DNA from: a virus
IMG/VR virus record: IMGVR_UViG_3300032046_000059
Coordinates: 1 to 43,927 of that record
Length of the DNA: 43,927 nucleotides
Strand: one strand, 5' to 3'
Part shown: in pieces, positions 14,854 through 20,966 of the stretch
Layout of the letters: each line of letters starts with the position of its first letter
Numbering within the stretch: the first letter of the stretch is position 1
The notes under the pieces: model-generated
Told to the model about the DNA's origin: nothing
The model's database searches: none
The model's input: the letters and a program-made list of their open reading frames with translations, nothing else
Position numbers and translations under genes: made by a program

Positions 14854-15156
14854 TTATAGTTGTAGCTCGCCGCCGTACGGGAACTCGAAGTCGGCGGGCT
14901 TGAGGTCGGCCAGCGTAATCTCGGGCCGGGGCATCACGGCCGGGACCCGCCGGGCCGCCTTCGCGCCATCCTCCTTGAGCCACTTGATACCCGCTGTATC
15001 GGCGACGAGCTGGACGCCTTTGGCGAAGAGGTCCAGGATTACCCGGTCCCTCCGCGACTCCGTTATATGCAACAGCGCGATGACGGCCGTCTCCAATATT
15101 CGGTAGTCGTCGTCGAAGTCGTCGCCGGGCTGGTTGTTACCGCAAGGGCCGGGCAT
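14854..15156 (-). CDS. Hypothetical protein, 100 aa
   Basis: 100 residues from ATG 15156, with GAGAGGAG upstream. The N-terminus is acidic (DDFDDDYRILE), followed by a helical block (TAVIALLHITESRRDRVILDLFAKGVQ) and a Pro-rich end. No family recognised. The gene stands in a run of small regulatory-looking genes. Confidence 0.6.
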   Translation of the reverse strand: MPGPCGNNQPGDDFDDDYRILETAVIALLHITESRRDRVILDLFAKGVQLVADTAGIKWLKEDGAKAARRVPAVMPRPEITLADLKPADFEFPYGGELQL

Positions 15157-15172
15157 CGTTAAAACTCCTCTC

Positions 15173-15343
15173 TTATGGTTTTAAGAGTTTTTTAACTTCG
15201 CGTTCGGTTATATCCATCAGGTCGGCGATCTCAGCTCGGTTGAATCCGGCGCGCCAAAGGATGCGCGCTTTCCCGCGGTCGTTATAGAGGCTGGCTAGGA
15301 TAAGAGCCACGATACGTTCCGTACGGTCAGTTACCTTTTTCAC
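15173..15343 (-). CDS. Small helix-turn-helix protein, 56 aa
   Basis: 56 residues from GTG 15343, preceded by AAGGAG. The second half reads ARILWRAGFNRAEIADLMD then ITEREVKKLLKP, a sigma-70 region 4-like or resolvase-like helix-turn-helix (AEIADLMDITEREVKKL). It probably binds DNA and regulates phage transcription. It follows another HTH gene by 10 bases. Confidence 0.65.
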   Translation of the reverse strand: MKKVTDRTERIVALILASLYNDRGKARILWRAGFNRAEIADLMDITEREVKKLLKP

Positions 15344-15353
15344 GGTTTTCTCC

Positions 15354-15791
15354 TTAAAGCGGCGGGTCGCCGCTACGTAGTAAAGCGAGGGCGCTCAGTA
15401 AATCCGCCTGGCGGTTCGCGTTCGCCGCGAGCTCGAGGAAGAGGGCCTGCTCGCGGAGGCCCCGGGCCGCCTCCTCCACACCGCTTATCTCGAAGTACCG
15501 CGCGAGCGCGAGAAGCGTTCGCCGCGTCGCGGACTTCAACGCCAGCGCTCTTGATACGTCGGCGTGGTCGACGTCGACGCGTCGGCCGACCTCGCGGACG
15601 GAGAGGCGCAACTCGCGGCGCCGGGCCTCGCAGAGGGCGAGGATTTCGCGGTCGCGGTCGCTCAGGGGCGGGTGGCGTAGAAGCGTCGATTTAAGGGGGG
15701 TCTCGGGCCGGGGGGTATCGGAACCCCTCTTTGCCCCGCGAGGTGGTGGGGTGTGGTGGGGAGACGCCTTAGCGGCGTTTCTGGGGGTCAC
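15354..15791 (-). CDS. Helix-turn-helix regulator, 145 aa
   Basis: 145 residues from GTG 15791, with GGAGG upstream and a GTGA overlap. A basic, Pro-rich N-terminal 40 residues precede an XRE-like HTH (RRRELRLSVREVGRRVDVD, HADVSRALALKS), followed by a helical C-terminus that may dimerise (EEAARGLREQALFLELAANANRQ). It is probably a transcription regulator of the early operon. Which promoter it acts on cannot be told. Confidence 0.65.
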   Translation of the reverse strand: MTPRNAAKASPHHTPPPRGAKRGSDTPRPETPLKSTLLRHPPLSDRDREILALCEARRRELRLSVREVGRRVDVDHADVSRALALKSATRRTLLALARYFEISGVEEAARGLREQALFLELAANANRQADLLSALALLRSGDPPL

Positions 15792-16291
15792 TTCGCCTCG
15801 CCTCCAAACGACGGCAACGCGAGCCGTTGGGTCCCGGCGAATACGGCTGGGAGGTGGGAGCGGAGCTCGTCGTATACCGTCGCGCCGCTGGGGAGGACGA
15901 TGTGCGGCAAGAACTCCTCCTCGAATGTTACAAGGCCCTCGGCGACGGCTTCGAGTTTCGACTTGAGGTGGTAGTAGATGACGCGGTAGACGCGCCGGCG
16001 CTCGTCGTCGGACTTGCGCTCGGCCGTCGTCGCCGTCTGCTTTTGGCCGTAGCGGTAGTGGCGCCGCGCCTTCTTCACGACGAGGTTTCCGGCATTCGGC
16101 TTGCCGACGATGCGAACGCGGATGATTTTCTCGACGCCTTTACCGTTATCCTCGACGCGGATAAACTCGACGCTTACACCCTTGGGCCAACAGTCGGTGA
16201 ATTGGGTATCGCGGACGCCGTACTTGTTGAGGATGGCGCGGATTCCCTCTTGGGAGCGGGCCGCCGGAACCTCGGTGTTATCGTAGGCCAT
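15788..16291 (-). CDS. Hypothetical protein, 167 aa
   Basis: 167 residues from ATG 16291. The N-terminal part (GIRAILNKYGVRDTQFTDCW, VEFIRVEDNGKGVEKIIRVRIVG) looks like an alpha/beta fold; a basic loop follows (KKARRHYRYGQKQ); then YRVIYYHLKSKLEAVAEGLVTFEEEFLPHIVLP. The latter resembles small phage proteins encoded near recombination genes, but I cannot name the family. Coupled downstream by GTGA. Confidence 0.65.
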   Translation of the reverse strand: MAYDNTEVPAARSQEGIRAILNKYGVRDTQFTDCWPKGVSVEFIRVEDNGKGVEKIIRVRIVGKPNAGNLVVKKARRHYRYGQKQTATTAERKSDDERRRVYRVIYYHLKSKLEAVAEGLVTFEEEFLPHIVLPSGATVYDELRSHLPAVFAGTQRLALPSFGGEAK

Positions 16292-16297
16292 TACGCG

Positions 16298-16507
16298 CTA
16301 ACTCCCTTCCGCCGCGTCGGCGGCGGTGGGTTGCTGGGGGGCGGCCGCCGATTGAATAATCATCCTACCGAGTGACCGGATTATTTTCTTGTCGCCTTCG
16401 TGTATAACAGCTATTCGCGCGCGAGGCGTTTTAACTCCATAACAATAGGTCGTTACTTCGCCAGGGCCGAAAACGGTTTTACCGTCAACTTTAATTTCGA
16501 TTATCAT
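16298..16507 (-). CDS. Hypothetical protein, 69 aa
   Basis: 69 residues, start ATG 16507 overlapping the upstream TGA and preceded by GGGGAGGGG. The first half is beta-rich (IIEIKVDGKTVFGPGEVTTY), the end Ala/Gln-rich. No family recognised. A small beta domain of unknown role. Confidence 0.58.
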   Translation of the reverse strand: MIIEIKVDGKTVFGPGEVTTYCYGVKTPRARIAVIHEGDKKIIRSLGRMIIQSAAAPQQPTAADAAEGS

Positions 16508-16881
16508 TCCCCTCCCCCCTTCGGCTTCCCTTCCGCGAGGTCCGCGAGGGCGGCGTTAATATCACCTATAGGACAACGTTCGCACGCTTCCATATCCGGT
16601 GTCGGCGCTTTTAAACACTCTCCGCATTTTTGTTTTGATACTTCCTCCGCCGCCCCTACGAGCGCCGCGACCGCTTTCGGGGAGCCGGGGTATTCGGCGC
16701 GGATAGAGGCGGCGTAGTTATTAATGCGATTCGCCACGCCACGCTCGAATAATTCGACGCTTGGCAAGCACGCCCTTACGGGTAACGATGAGGATATACC
16801 CAATAATCGCTCGTGAATATCTTTCAACGTAAGGGCTATATCTTTTGCGATTTCCTGTTTCCTATTCGTTGGTTCGTTCAT
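16504..16881 (-). CDS. Member of a three-gene paralogous small-protein family, 125 aa
   Basis: 125 residues from ATG 16881 with AAGGAGAAGG upstream. Its C-terminal 70 residues share a pattern with the proteins at 17434 and 17216: NNYAASIRAEYPGS, VAALVGAAEE, then PTPDMEACERCPIGDIN and ALADLAEGKPKGG. The N-terminal half is unique (KDIALTLKDIHERLLGISSSLP). CGECLK plus CERCP could bind a metal. Function unknown; the shared module suggests gene duplication and divergence within this phage. Confidence 0.62.
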   Translation of the reverse strand: MNEPTNRKQEIAKDIALTLKDIHERLLGISSSLPVRACLPSVELFERGVANRINNYAASIRAEYPGSPKAVAALVGAAEEVSKQKCGECLKAPTPDMEACERCPIGDINAALADLAEGKPKGGGE

Positions 16882-16916
16882 ACCTTCTCCTTCGGCCGGC
16901 CGAGCCGGCGTTCGCC

Positions 16917-17141
16917 CTACTTTTTATTTCGTGGGGGATAACACCGCCGGACGGAATACATAACGGGCGCGCAACGGTAATTACAACATCCGGCTCGTGT
17001 ATCCCCGCACCATAAGAGTTTACCGACGCCTGGTTTCCGATAGGGGCAAGCCGATACTTTTTCCGCGCCGCATAAGTGGATACGGCGGTTAGGCGCCGAA
17101 CCATATTCGTTGCCGAGAAATTTCTTAAAATCGTATTCCAT
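16917..17141 (-). CDS. Cysteine-rich protein, 74 aa
   Basis: 74 residues from ATG 17141, preceded by GAAGGAGAG. Eight cysteines are spread through HLCGAEKVSACPYR, LLWCGDTRAGCCNYRC and RRCYPP, suggesting a zinc-bound fold. A longer ORF in another frame at the same place lacks a ribosome site, so this frame was chosen. Role unknown; small zinc proteins of this size are often regulators. Confidence 0.58.
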   Translation of the reverse strand: MEYDFKKFLGNEYGSAPNRRIHLCGAEKVSACPYRKPGVGKLLWCGDTRAGCCNYRCAPVMYSVRRCYPPRNKK

Positions 17142-17170
17142 CCTATCTCTCCTTCGGTTAGCTCGCCCAC

Positions 17171-17197
17171 GCTCTACCTGATATTGAGCTACGCCCC
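17171..17197 (-). other. tRNA-Ala 5'-half-like fragment
   Basis: On the minus strand GGGGGCG-TA-GCTC, an 11-base loop with a GG, then GAGC: this is the acceptor strand, two-base linker and D-arm of a tRNA, most like bacterial tRNA-Ala. No matching 3' half (CGCCCCC plus T-arm) follows within the next 100 bases. It is therefore a fragment or a relic, not a functional tRNA gene. Confidence 0.45.
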
Positions 17198-17215
17198 CGA
17201 CGGCCCGAAGGCCGC
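17188..17215 (-). repeat. 28-nt hairpin/GGGGGCG element, copy 2
   Basis: Same element as 12239-12266, two differences. Here the hairpin loop is TTCG (CGGCC-TTCG-GGCCG), an exceptionally stable tetraloop. It begins directly after the stop codon of the 17216-17437 gene, as copy 1 begins just after the ATPase stop. It could stabilise or end the upstream message. It runs on into the tRNA-like fragment. Confidence 0.7.
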
Positions 17216-17437
17216 TTAATCGCTTGAAATGCCGAGCTCGTCGATGGACATTGTGCGGCGGGTCGTCCGCAAAATCCCCTCCCCTGCCTTCACGAGCGCC
17301 GCGACCTTATCGGGGTCGAGGTATTCGGCGCGGATGGCGGCGGCGTAATTTCGTAACGCCGTCCATAATTGGTCGCGGTCGCCCGGTATGCTTGCTACGA
17401 TTTCTTCCCACCAGTAACTCTCTTCGTCGGGTGTCAT
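17216..17437 (-). CDS. Duplicated small protein, shorter copy, 73 aa
   Basis: 73 residues from ATG 17437. The first 58 residues are nearly identical to the neighbour at 17434-17712 (MTPDEESYWWEEIVASIPG, ALRNYAAAIRAEYLDPDK). The end differs (TMSIDELGISSD), so the copy has lost the conserved EGKPKG tail. The nucleotide match is exact over about 136 bases, including the ribosome site, so the duplication is recent. Function unknown; Trp/Glu-rich and acidic. Confidence 0.6.
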   Translation of the reverse strand: MTPDEESYWWEEIVASIPGDRDQLWTALRNYAAAIRAEYLDPDKVAALVKAGEGILRTTRRTMSIDELGISSD

Positions 17438-17730
17438 ACCTTCGCTCCCTTCGGCTTCCCCTCCGTGAGGGCCGCGAGGGCGCCTTTTAAATCATCGCGT
17501 TCTTCCCAACAAGCGATGTCTGGATTTGGTGCTCTGGTCGTCCGCAACATCCCCTCTCCCGCCTTCACGAGCGCCGCGGACTTATCGGGGTCGGGGTATT
17601 CGGCGCGGATGGCGGCGGCGTAATTTCGTAACGCCGTCCATAATTGGTCGCGGTCGCCCGGTATGCTTGCTACGATTTCTTCCCACCAGTAACTCTCTTC
17701 GTCGGGTGTCATACCTTCGCTCCCTTCGGC
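17262..17730. repeat. Recent tandem duplication, 275-bp unit
   Basis: Bases 17262-17455 match 17537-17730 with only about half a dozen differences, and 17320-17455 match exactly. The repeat offset is 275 bases. It covers the 5' two thirds of two adjacent genes and their shared ribosome-site leader. The low divergence shows a recent event or ongoing gene conversion. Confidence 0.9.
17434..17712 (-). CDS. Duplicated small protein, longer copy, 92 aa
   Basis: 92 residues from ATG 17712, with GAAGGGAGCGAAGG upstream. It has MTPDEESYWWEEIVAS, a helical NYAAAIRAEYPDPDKSAALVKAGEG block, then APNPDIACWEERDD and the tail ALAALTEGKPKG. The last two blocks are shared with the 16504-16881 protein, so this gene looks like the intermediate form of the three-member family. 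Coupled to the shorter copy by ATGA. Function unknown. Confidence 0.62.
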   Translation of the reverse strand: MTPDEESYWWEEIVASIPGDRDQLWTALRNYAAAIRAEYPDPDKSAALVKAGEGMLRTTRAPNPDIACWEERDDLKGALAALTEGKPKGAKV

Positions 17731-17757
17731 CGGCCGCGCCGGCTCCCCGTGGGGTAA

Positions 17758-18033
17758 CTACCGTTCACGAAAAGCCGCCCGCAGGTCGAGGGGTTGCCGC
17801 GGCCGCCCCGGCCCCCTCGGTATCGACGGGACCGGCGGCGGCACCGTCGCCGCCCGGGCGAGGTAGGCGTCGACGGCGGCCTTGACGAACCGCCACGACC
17901 GCCCGACCTTGAACGCGCCCGGGAGCTTCCCCTTCGCCGCGAGGTCGTTGACGGTGCGGACGCTCTTCTGTTTGAGAAGGCCGACTATTTCGGAGGCAGT
18001 GTAGACGGCCGCCTCTACGGTGAGGTCGTTCAT
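17758..18033 (-). CDS. Excisionase/MerR-like helix-turn-helix protein
   Basis: 91 residues from ATG 18033 (ATGA overlap with the CII-like gene). The core YTASEIVGLLKQKSVRTVND, LAAKGKLPGAFKVGRSWRF, VKAAVDAYLA is the HTH_17/excisionase winged-helix pattern, with the KVGRSWRF turn. The tail is Pro/Arg-rich. It could be an excisionase (directionality factor for the integrase) or an early regulator; its place as third gene after cro fits either. No proof of which. Confidence 0.7.
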   Translation of the reverse strand: MNDLTVEAAVYTASEIVGLLKQKSVRTVNDLAAKGKLPGAFKVGRSWRFVKAAVDAYLARAATVPPPVPSIPRGPGRPRQPLDLRAAFRER

Positions 18034-18482
18034 CTCCCCACCCCCTCGGTGAAGGCGACGATCGTCGCGATCGCGGCGCGCGCCTTCTTCTCCATCGCCG
18101 CGCGCTCGAGCGGCGTAACCCTGCCGTCCTCGAGCGCCTCCGCGCCCTCCTTGAAGAAGACCGCCGCCGCCTTCATCGCGCCGGCCAGGCGACCCTCGCC
18201 CTTGGCGCCGCGATACGACTCCAGGTCCACGAAGACGCCGCCGCATTTCCCGCATACGACGTCGAGGACGCGGGGGTCGCGATTCGACGCCTTGAAGAGG
18301 GCGATGACGTGCTCGACGTAAACGTGCTGGGTGGAGTTGGGGTTGGCGAGCTCGTAGAGGGCGAATTCGTCGCGGACGTTAATGTCCTCGGCGAGTTGCT
18401 TGGCGTTAACGCGGCGGTCGCGGGGTTCGTGGAACGTCGCCTTAATAGCGGCGCAGACGTCGGCGTTCTTCTCGGTGGCCAT
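18030..18482 (-). CDS. CII-like phage regulatory protein (CP76 type)
   Basis: 150 residues from ATG 18482. The N-terminal part fits phage CII/CP76 regulators: RRVNAKQLAEDIN, then DEFALYELANPNSTQHVY, then a pair VCGKCGG and FVDLESY. A helical C-terminus (KAAAVFFKEGAEALED, PLERAAMEKKARAAIATI) follows and may oligomerise. Such proteins govern the lysis/lysogeny choice downstream of cro. It begins 4 bases after the cro-like stop, in the same operon. Confidence 0.68.
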   Translation of the reverse strand: MATEKNADVCAAIKATFHEPRDRRVNAKQLAEDINVRDEFALYELANPNSTQHVYVEHVIALFKASNRDPRVLDVVCGKCGGVFVDLESYRGAKGEGRLAGAMKAAAVFFKEGAEALEDGRVTPLERAAMEKKARAAIATIVAFTEGVGR

Positions 18483-18485
18483 ATC

Positions 18486-18752
18486 TTAATCTCCGTTCCG
18501 CGCTATGATTGACGGATCGGCGCACGTGATGTAAAAGATGCTACGTATGAACGCCACGGTGACACCGAGTTCCTGCGCGAGCGGCGCGACCAGCGTCGCC
18601 GGCATCCGCACGTGGCCGTTGATGAACTGCGAAAACCGCGTCGGGTGGATGCCGAGGCGGTGGGCTACCCAGTTCATTTTCAATCCCCGCTCGTTGAAGG
18701 CGGCGGCGATGGCTTCCGTATCCACGGCGTACCGTTGTTTTGTCGTTGACAT
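18486..18752 (-). CDS. Cro-like XRE helix-turn-helix repressor
   Basis: 88 residues from ATG 18752. The HTH is FNERGLKMNWVAHRLGI, HPTRFSQFINGHVRMPA, TLVAPLAQELGVT, with the typical XRE spacing. It is the first gene of the leftward operon, divergent from the CI-like repressor, which is the usual place of cro. It probably shuts off repressor synthesis and commits to lytic growth. The promoter TTGACA-17-TACGCT lies about 85 bases upstream. Confidence 0.75.
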   Translation of the reverse strand: MSTTKQRYAVDTEAIAAAFNERGLKMNWVAHRLGIHPTRFSQFINGHVRMPATLVAPLAQELGVTVAFIRSIFYITCADPSIIARNGD

Positions 18753-18911
18753 AGACGCCTACTTGTGATAAACGAAGGTTTACGACGTTGGCGTTAAAGC
18801 TTGCCCCGGAAGAGGGGCGGTGAACCTTACGAGGACAGCGTATCATAAGGGGCTGATAGTGTCAAGGAAAAAGTGAGTGTATAAGCCATATATTTTTAGG
18901 GTGTCCATAAC
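18753..18911. promoter_or_regulatory. cro/cI operator region with nested inverted repeats
   Basis: The divergent control region. Two nested 9-base inverted pairs, each 8 of 9 matched: CTTGTGATA (18762-18770) with TATCATAAG (18841-18849), and AAGGTTTAC (18775-18783) with GTGAACCTT (18820-18828). They are likely operator half-sites for the repressor and Cro-like protein, and could support looping. The repressor has a GTG start and no strong ribosome site. Confidence 0.55.
18837..18865 (-). promoter_or_regulatory. Leftward early promoter (cro promoter)
   Basis: Minus strand: TTGACA at 18865-18860, 17 bases, TACGCT at 18842-18837. The -35 is perfect, the -10 is modest. The last bases CTTATGATACGCT recur in a second box at 22025-22037 with the same spacing. 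The box overlaps an operator-like repeat, so repressor binding would block it. Confidence 0.55.
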
Positions 18912-19388
18912 GTGCTGAAAACAAAAGAGATATTAAGCCGGTTATTAAAAGAAAGAGGTGTAACCGTCCGGGGATTAACCCGGAAGGCCCACCTATCCCA
19001 TCAAGCTATCTATAATATACTGAATGACGAAAATCACCGGCCGCATAATACGACTATAAAGAAAATCGCGGACGTTTTTGAGGTATCGCCTTCCTACCTA
19101 CTCACCGGTGAAGAGGATGCCCCCGCCCTCGCCGTCGAGGACCGCCTTGCAGCGCTCGAGCGCGCGTTGGGCGGTACGATTGGAAAACCCGATCCCGAAA
19201 TAATGGCCCGGGTAGACGCGATGCCCCCCGCCGAACGCGCCTCCCTCGTCGCCAGCTATACGGCCGACGTGATGTTGCGGGTAACCCAATCGGGGGCGGA
19301 TGATTTATCGGGGATAAGAGGAGAAATCGTACGGATGTACGCGTACCTGGAATTAAGGCGTAGAGAAAAACAAAAACCGGGGAGGTAA
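18912..19388 (+). CDS. CI-like XRE repressor without peptidase domain
   Basis: 158 residues from GTG 18912. An N-terminal XRE HTH (TVRGLTRKAHLSHQAIYNIL, TTIKKIADVFEVSPSYLLTGEE) is followed by a helical C-terminus (VEDRLAALERALGG, GIRGEIVRMYAYLELRRRE). No LexA-type Ser/Lys protease domain is visible, so RecA-driven self-cleavage is not expected and induction must work otherwise, for example by an antirepressor. First gene of the rightward lysogeny operon; the nuclease gene starts 4 bases after its stop. It probably keeps the prophage silent. Confidence 0.75.
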   Translation: MLKTKEILSRLLKERGVTVRGLTRKAHLSHQAIYNILNDENHRPHNTTIKKIADVFEVSPSYLLTGEEDAPALAVEDRLAALERALGGTIGKPDPEIMARVDAMPPAERASLVASYTADVMLRVTQSGADDLSGIRGEIVRMYAYLELRRREKQKPGR

Positions 19389-19392
19389 GACG

Positions 19393-20130
19393 ATGCCTTT
19401 AAAAAGCGGTTGGGTCGTCGCGGGCGTTTCATTTTTAGCGTGGGGATGCTGCGGCGGCAACGACGTAAAGACGGTCCCCGAACAGAAGCCGCTCGAAGCC
19501 ACCGTCCCGCAAATCCCCGCCGAACTCGAAGGGAAGACAACCATTGCCGCGGTCGTCACCAACGTTTATGACGGCGACACTTTTACGGCGAAACTCGCGG
19601 ACGGCAAGGTCGAGAAGGTCCGGCTAATCGGCATTAACGCGCCGGAAATATCGGCCGTGAACGGCGAGAACGCGGCTCGCGCCCGCGACTATTTGAAAGA
19701 CCTCGTCGCCGATAAAGACGTTATGTTGGCCTTGGGCGTCCGCGATCGCGATAAGTATGGGCGTCTGCTCGCTTACGTATTCGTCGTTGGACCAGAAGGA
19801 ACGATTTTCATAAACGAGAAGATGGTCAGCGACGGTTACGCCAACGCGTACACCGTTCCGCCGAACGTTGACTACGCGGGACGGTTCAAAGACGCCGAAG
19901 CCGTCGCCCGGGAAGGCGGTAAGGGATTGTGGTATACGCCGCCCAAGCCGGTGTCGGAACGAGAAGCGGCGGGCATTTCCGAACCTACCAAAACCGAAGA
20001 CGACGATAGTTATACCGTATACCTGACGAGGACCGGGAATAAATACCATGCCGCGGGGTGTCGTCACCTTCGGAAGAGCGCAATACCTACGAGCAAGAAG
20101 AAGGCCGAAGCGCGAGGGTATAGCCCTTGA
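19393..20130 (+). CDS. Lipoprotein thermonuclease (SNase family)
   Basis: 245 residues. The N-terminus has a basic start, a hydrophobic run and a lipobox-like LAWGC, so it is probably an exported lipoprotein. Residues about 55-185 form a staphylococcal nuclease (OB-fold) domain: VYDGDTF, RLIGINAPE, KYGRLLAYV. The catalytic Arg and Glu and the second Arg are present; the calcium-site Asp of the RLIGIDAPE type is Asn here. The C-terminus (TRTGNKYHAAGCRHLRKS) is a Cys/His motif often appended to such nucleases. Placed between repressor and integrase, it should be made by lysogens and could degrade incoming or extracellular DNA. That role is inference. Confidence 0.85.
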   Translation: MPLKSGWVVAGVSFLAWGCCGGNDVKTVPEQKPLEATVPQIPAELEGKTTIAAVVTNVYDGDTFTAKLADGKVEKVRLIGINAPEISAVNGENAARARDYLKDLVADKDVMLALGVRDRDKYGRLLAYVFVVGPEGTIFINEKMVSDGYANAYTVPPNVDYAGRFKDAEAVAREGGKGLWYTPPKPVSEREAAGISEPTKTEDDDSYTVYLTRTGNKYHAAGCRHLRKSAIPTSKKKAEARGYSP

Positions 20131-20138
20131 AGTGTATG

Positions 20139-20159
20139 TCGCCCTTAGTTTAGGGGCGA
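20139..20159. terminator. Hairpin after the nuclease gene
   Basis: TCGCCC (20139-20144) pairs with GGGCGA (20154-20159), extendable by two pairs, 8 bases after the nuclease stop. An AAAAAAA run follows at some distance instead of a T-run, so it is at best a weak terminator on this strand. It separates the nuclease from a separate promoter for the next gene. Confidence 0.4.
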
Positions 20160-20182
20160 ATAGGTAGTCTTAAAAAAACTCC

Positions 20183-20212
20183 TTGCCTTACGACTCGGGG
20201 AGCCGCTATACT
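20183..20212 (+). promoter_or_regulatory. Promoter of the secreted propeller-like gene
   Basis: TTGCCT at 20183-20188, 18 bases, TATACT at 20207-20212, then GGAGGG and ATG 20244. This gives the propeller-like gene and integrase their own promoter, independent of the repressor transcript, so both could be made in lysogens. Confidence 0.5.
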
Positions 20213-20243
20213 TTGGTCGTACGCTAACCATGTGGAGGGAAAC

Positions 20244-20963
20244 ATGAAAACGCTCGTTGCTCTAACGCTGGTCGCGGCCGTTGCCTGGGGCGGCGGCGGG
20301 TCGATCGTATCGTCGTTCAAATCGCCTGGCGTCGTGCCGATGTGCAACGGCATCGAGGCCTACGGCGGCTACCTCTACCACGTCGCCCAATATAACAACT
20401 GGCGGCGAATCCTGAAGTTGACGACGACGGGTTCGATAACGAGTATTATCGCGACGCCGTCGCCCAACTCCAACGACATAGACATGTACGCCGGCGGCGC
20501 CTGGGTCTGCGCTACGTCGCCGGGGATGGTATACCGCCTCGACACGAACTTCAACGTCGTAAGCTCGTTTGCGGCGCCGGAGTCCGGCGGCGTCGCCTAC
20601 GACGGCGCGTACGTCTGGCTTACGACGGCGCCCGGGCTGGTCAAGATGACGACGTCTGGTTCCACCGTCGCGACCGTCGCCGTCGCCAACTTTAGCCCCC
20701 TCGGCGGCCTCGACGTCGCCGGTCCGTACCTGTGGTTCGGCGCAACCGCCGCCGGCGAAAATCATTACATAGTAAAGGCGACAACCACCGGTAGCGTCAT
20801 CGCTAACTTCGGCGCTATGGGGTTATACTCAAGCGGCGTAAGCTGGGACGCCGGTTACATCTGGGAAGTGAGGTCGAGCGACGGCTGGGTCTATAAACGG
20901 ACGACCAACGAGACCGCCGTCGCCCCCGCCTCCCTCGGCCGCGTCAAGGCGTTATACCATTAG
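20244..20963 (+). CDS. Secreted repeat protein, probable beta-propeller
   Basis: 239 residues from ATG 20244, chosen for GGAGGG 4 bases upstream. A signal peptide (MKTLVALTLVAAVAWGG) starts it. The body is made of short repeats of the form GLVKMTTSGSTVATV and YRLDTNFNVVSSF alternating with GGVAYDGAYVWLTT and GLDVAGPYLWFGAT: four to five blades of a propeller-like fold. No catalytic motif is seen. Such domains bind ligands or partners outside the cytoplasm. Together with the nuclease it looks like a lysogenic-conversion cargo. Ends 3 bases before integrase. Confidence 0.7.
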   Translation: MKTLVALTLVAAVAWGGGGSIVSSFKSPGVVPMCNGIEAYGGYLYHVAQYNNWRRILKLTTTGSITSIIATPSPNSNDIDMYAGGAWVCATSPGMVYRLDTNFNVVSSFAAPESGGVAYDGAYVWLTTAPGLVKMTTSGSTVATVAVANFSPLGGLDVAGPYLWFGATAAGENHYIVKATTTGSVIANFGAMGLYSSGVSWDAGYIWEVRSSDGWVYKRTTNETAVAPASLGRVKALYH

Positions 20964-20966
20964 CGG

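Noticed and set aside
16862-17170. 102-residue ORF overlapping the cysteine-rich gene
   Set aside because: It lacks a ribosome site, whereas the other frame (16917-17141) has GAAGGAG at correct spacing and a coherent Cys pattern.
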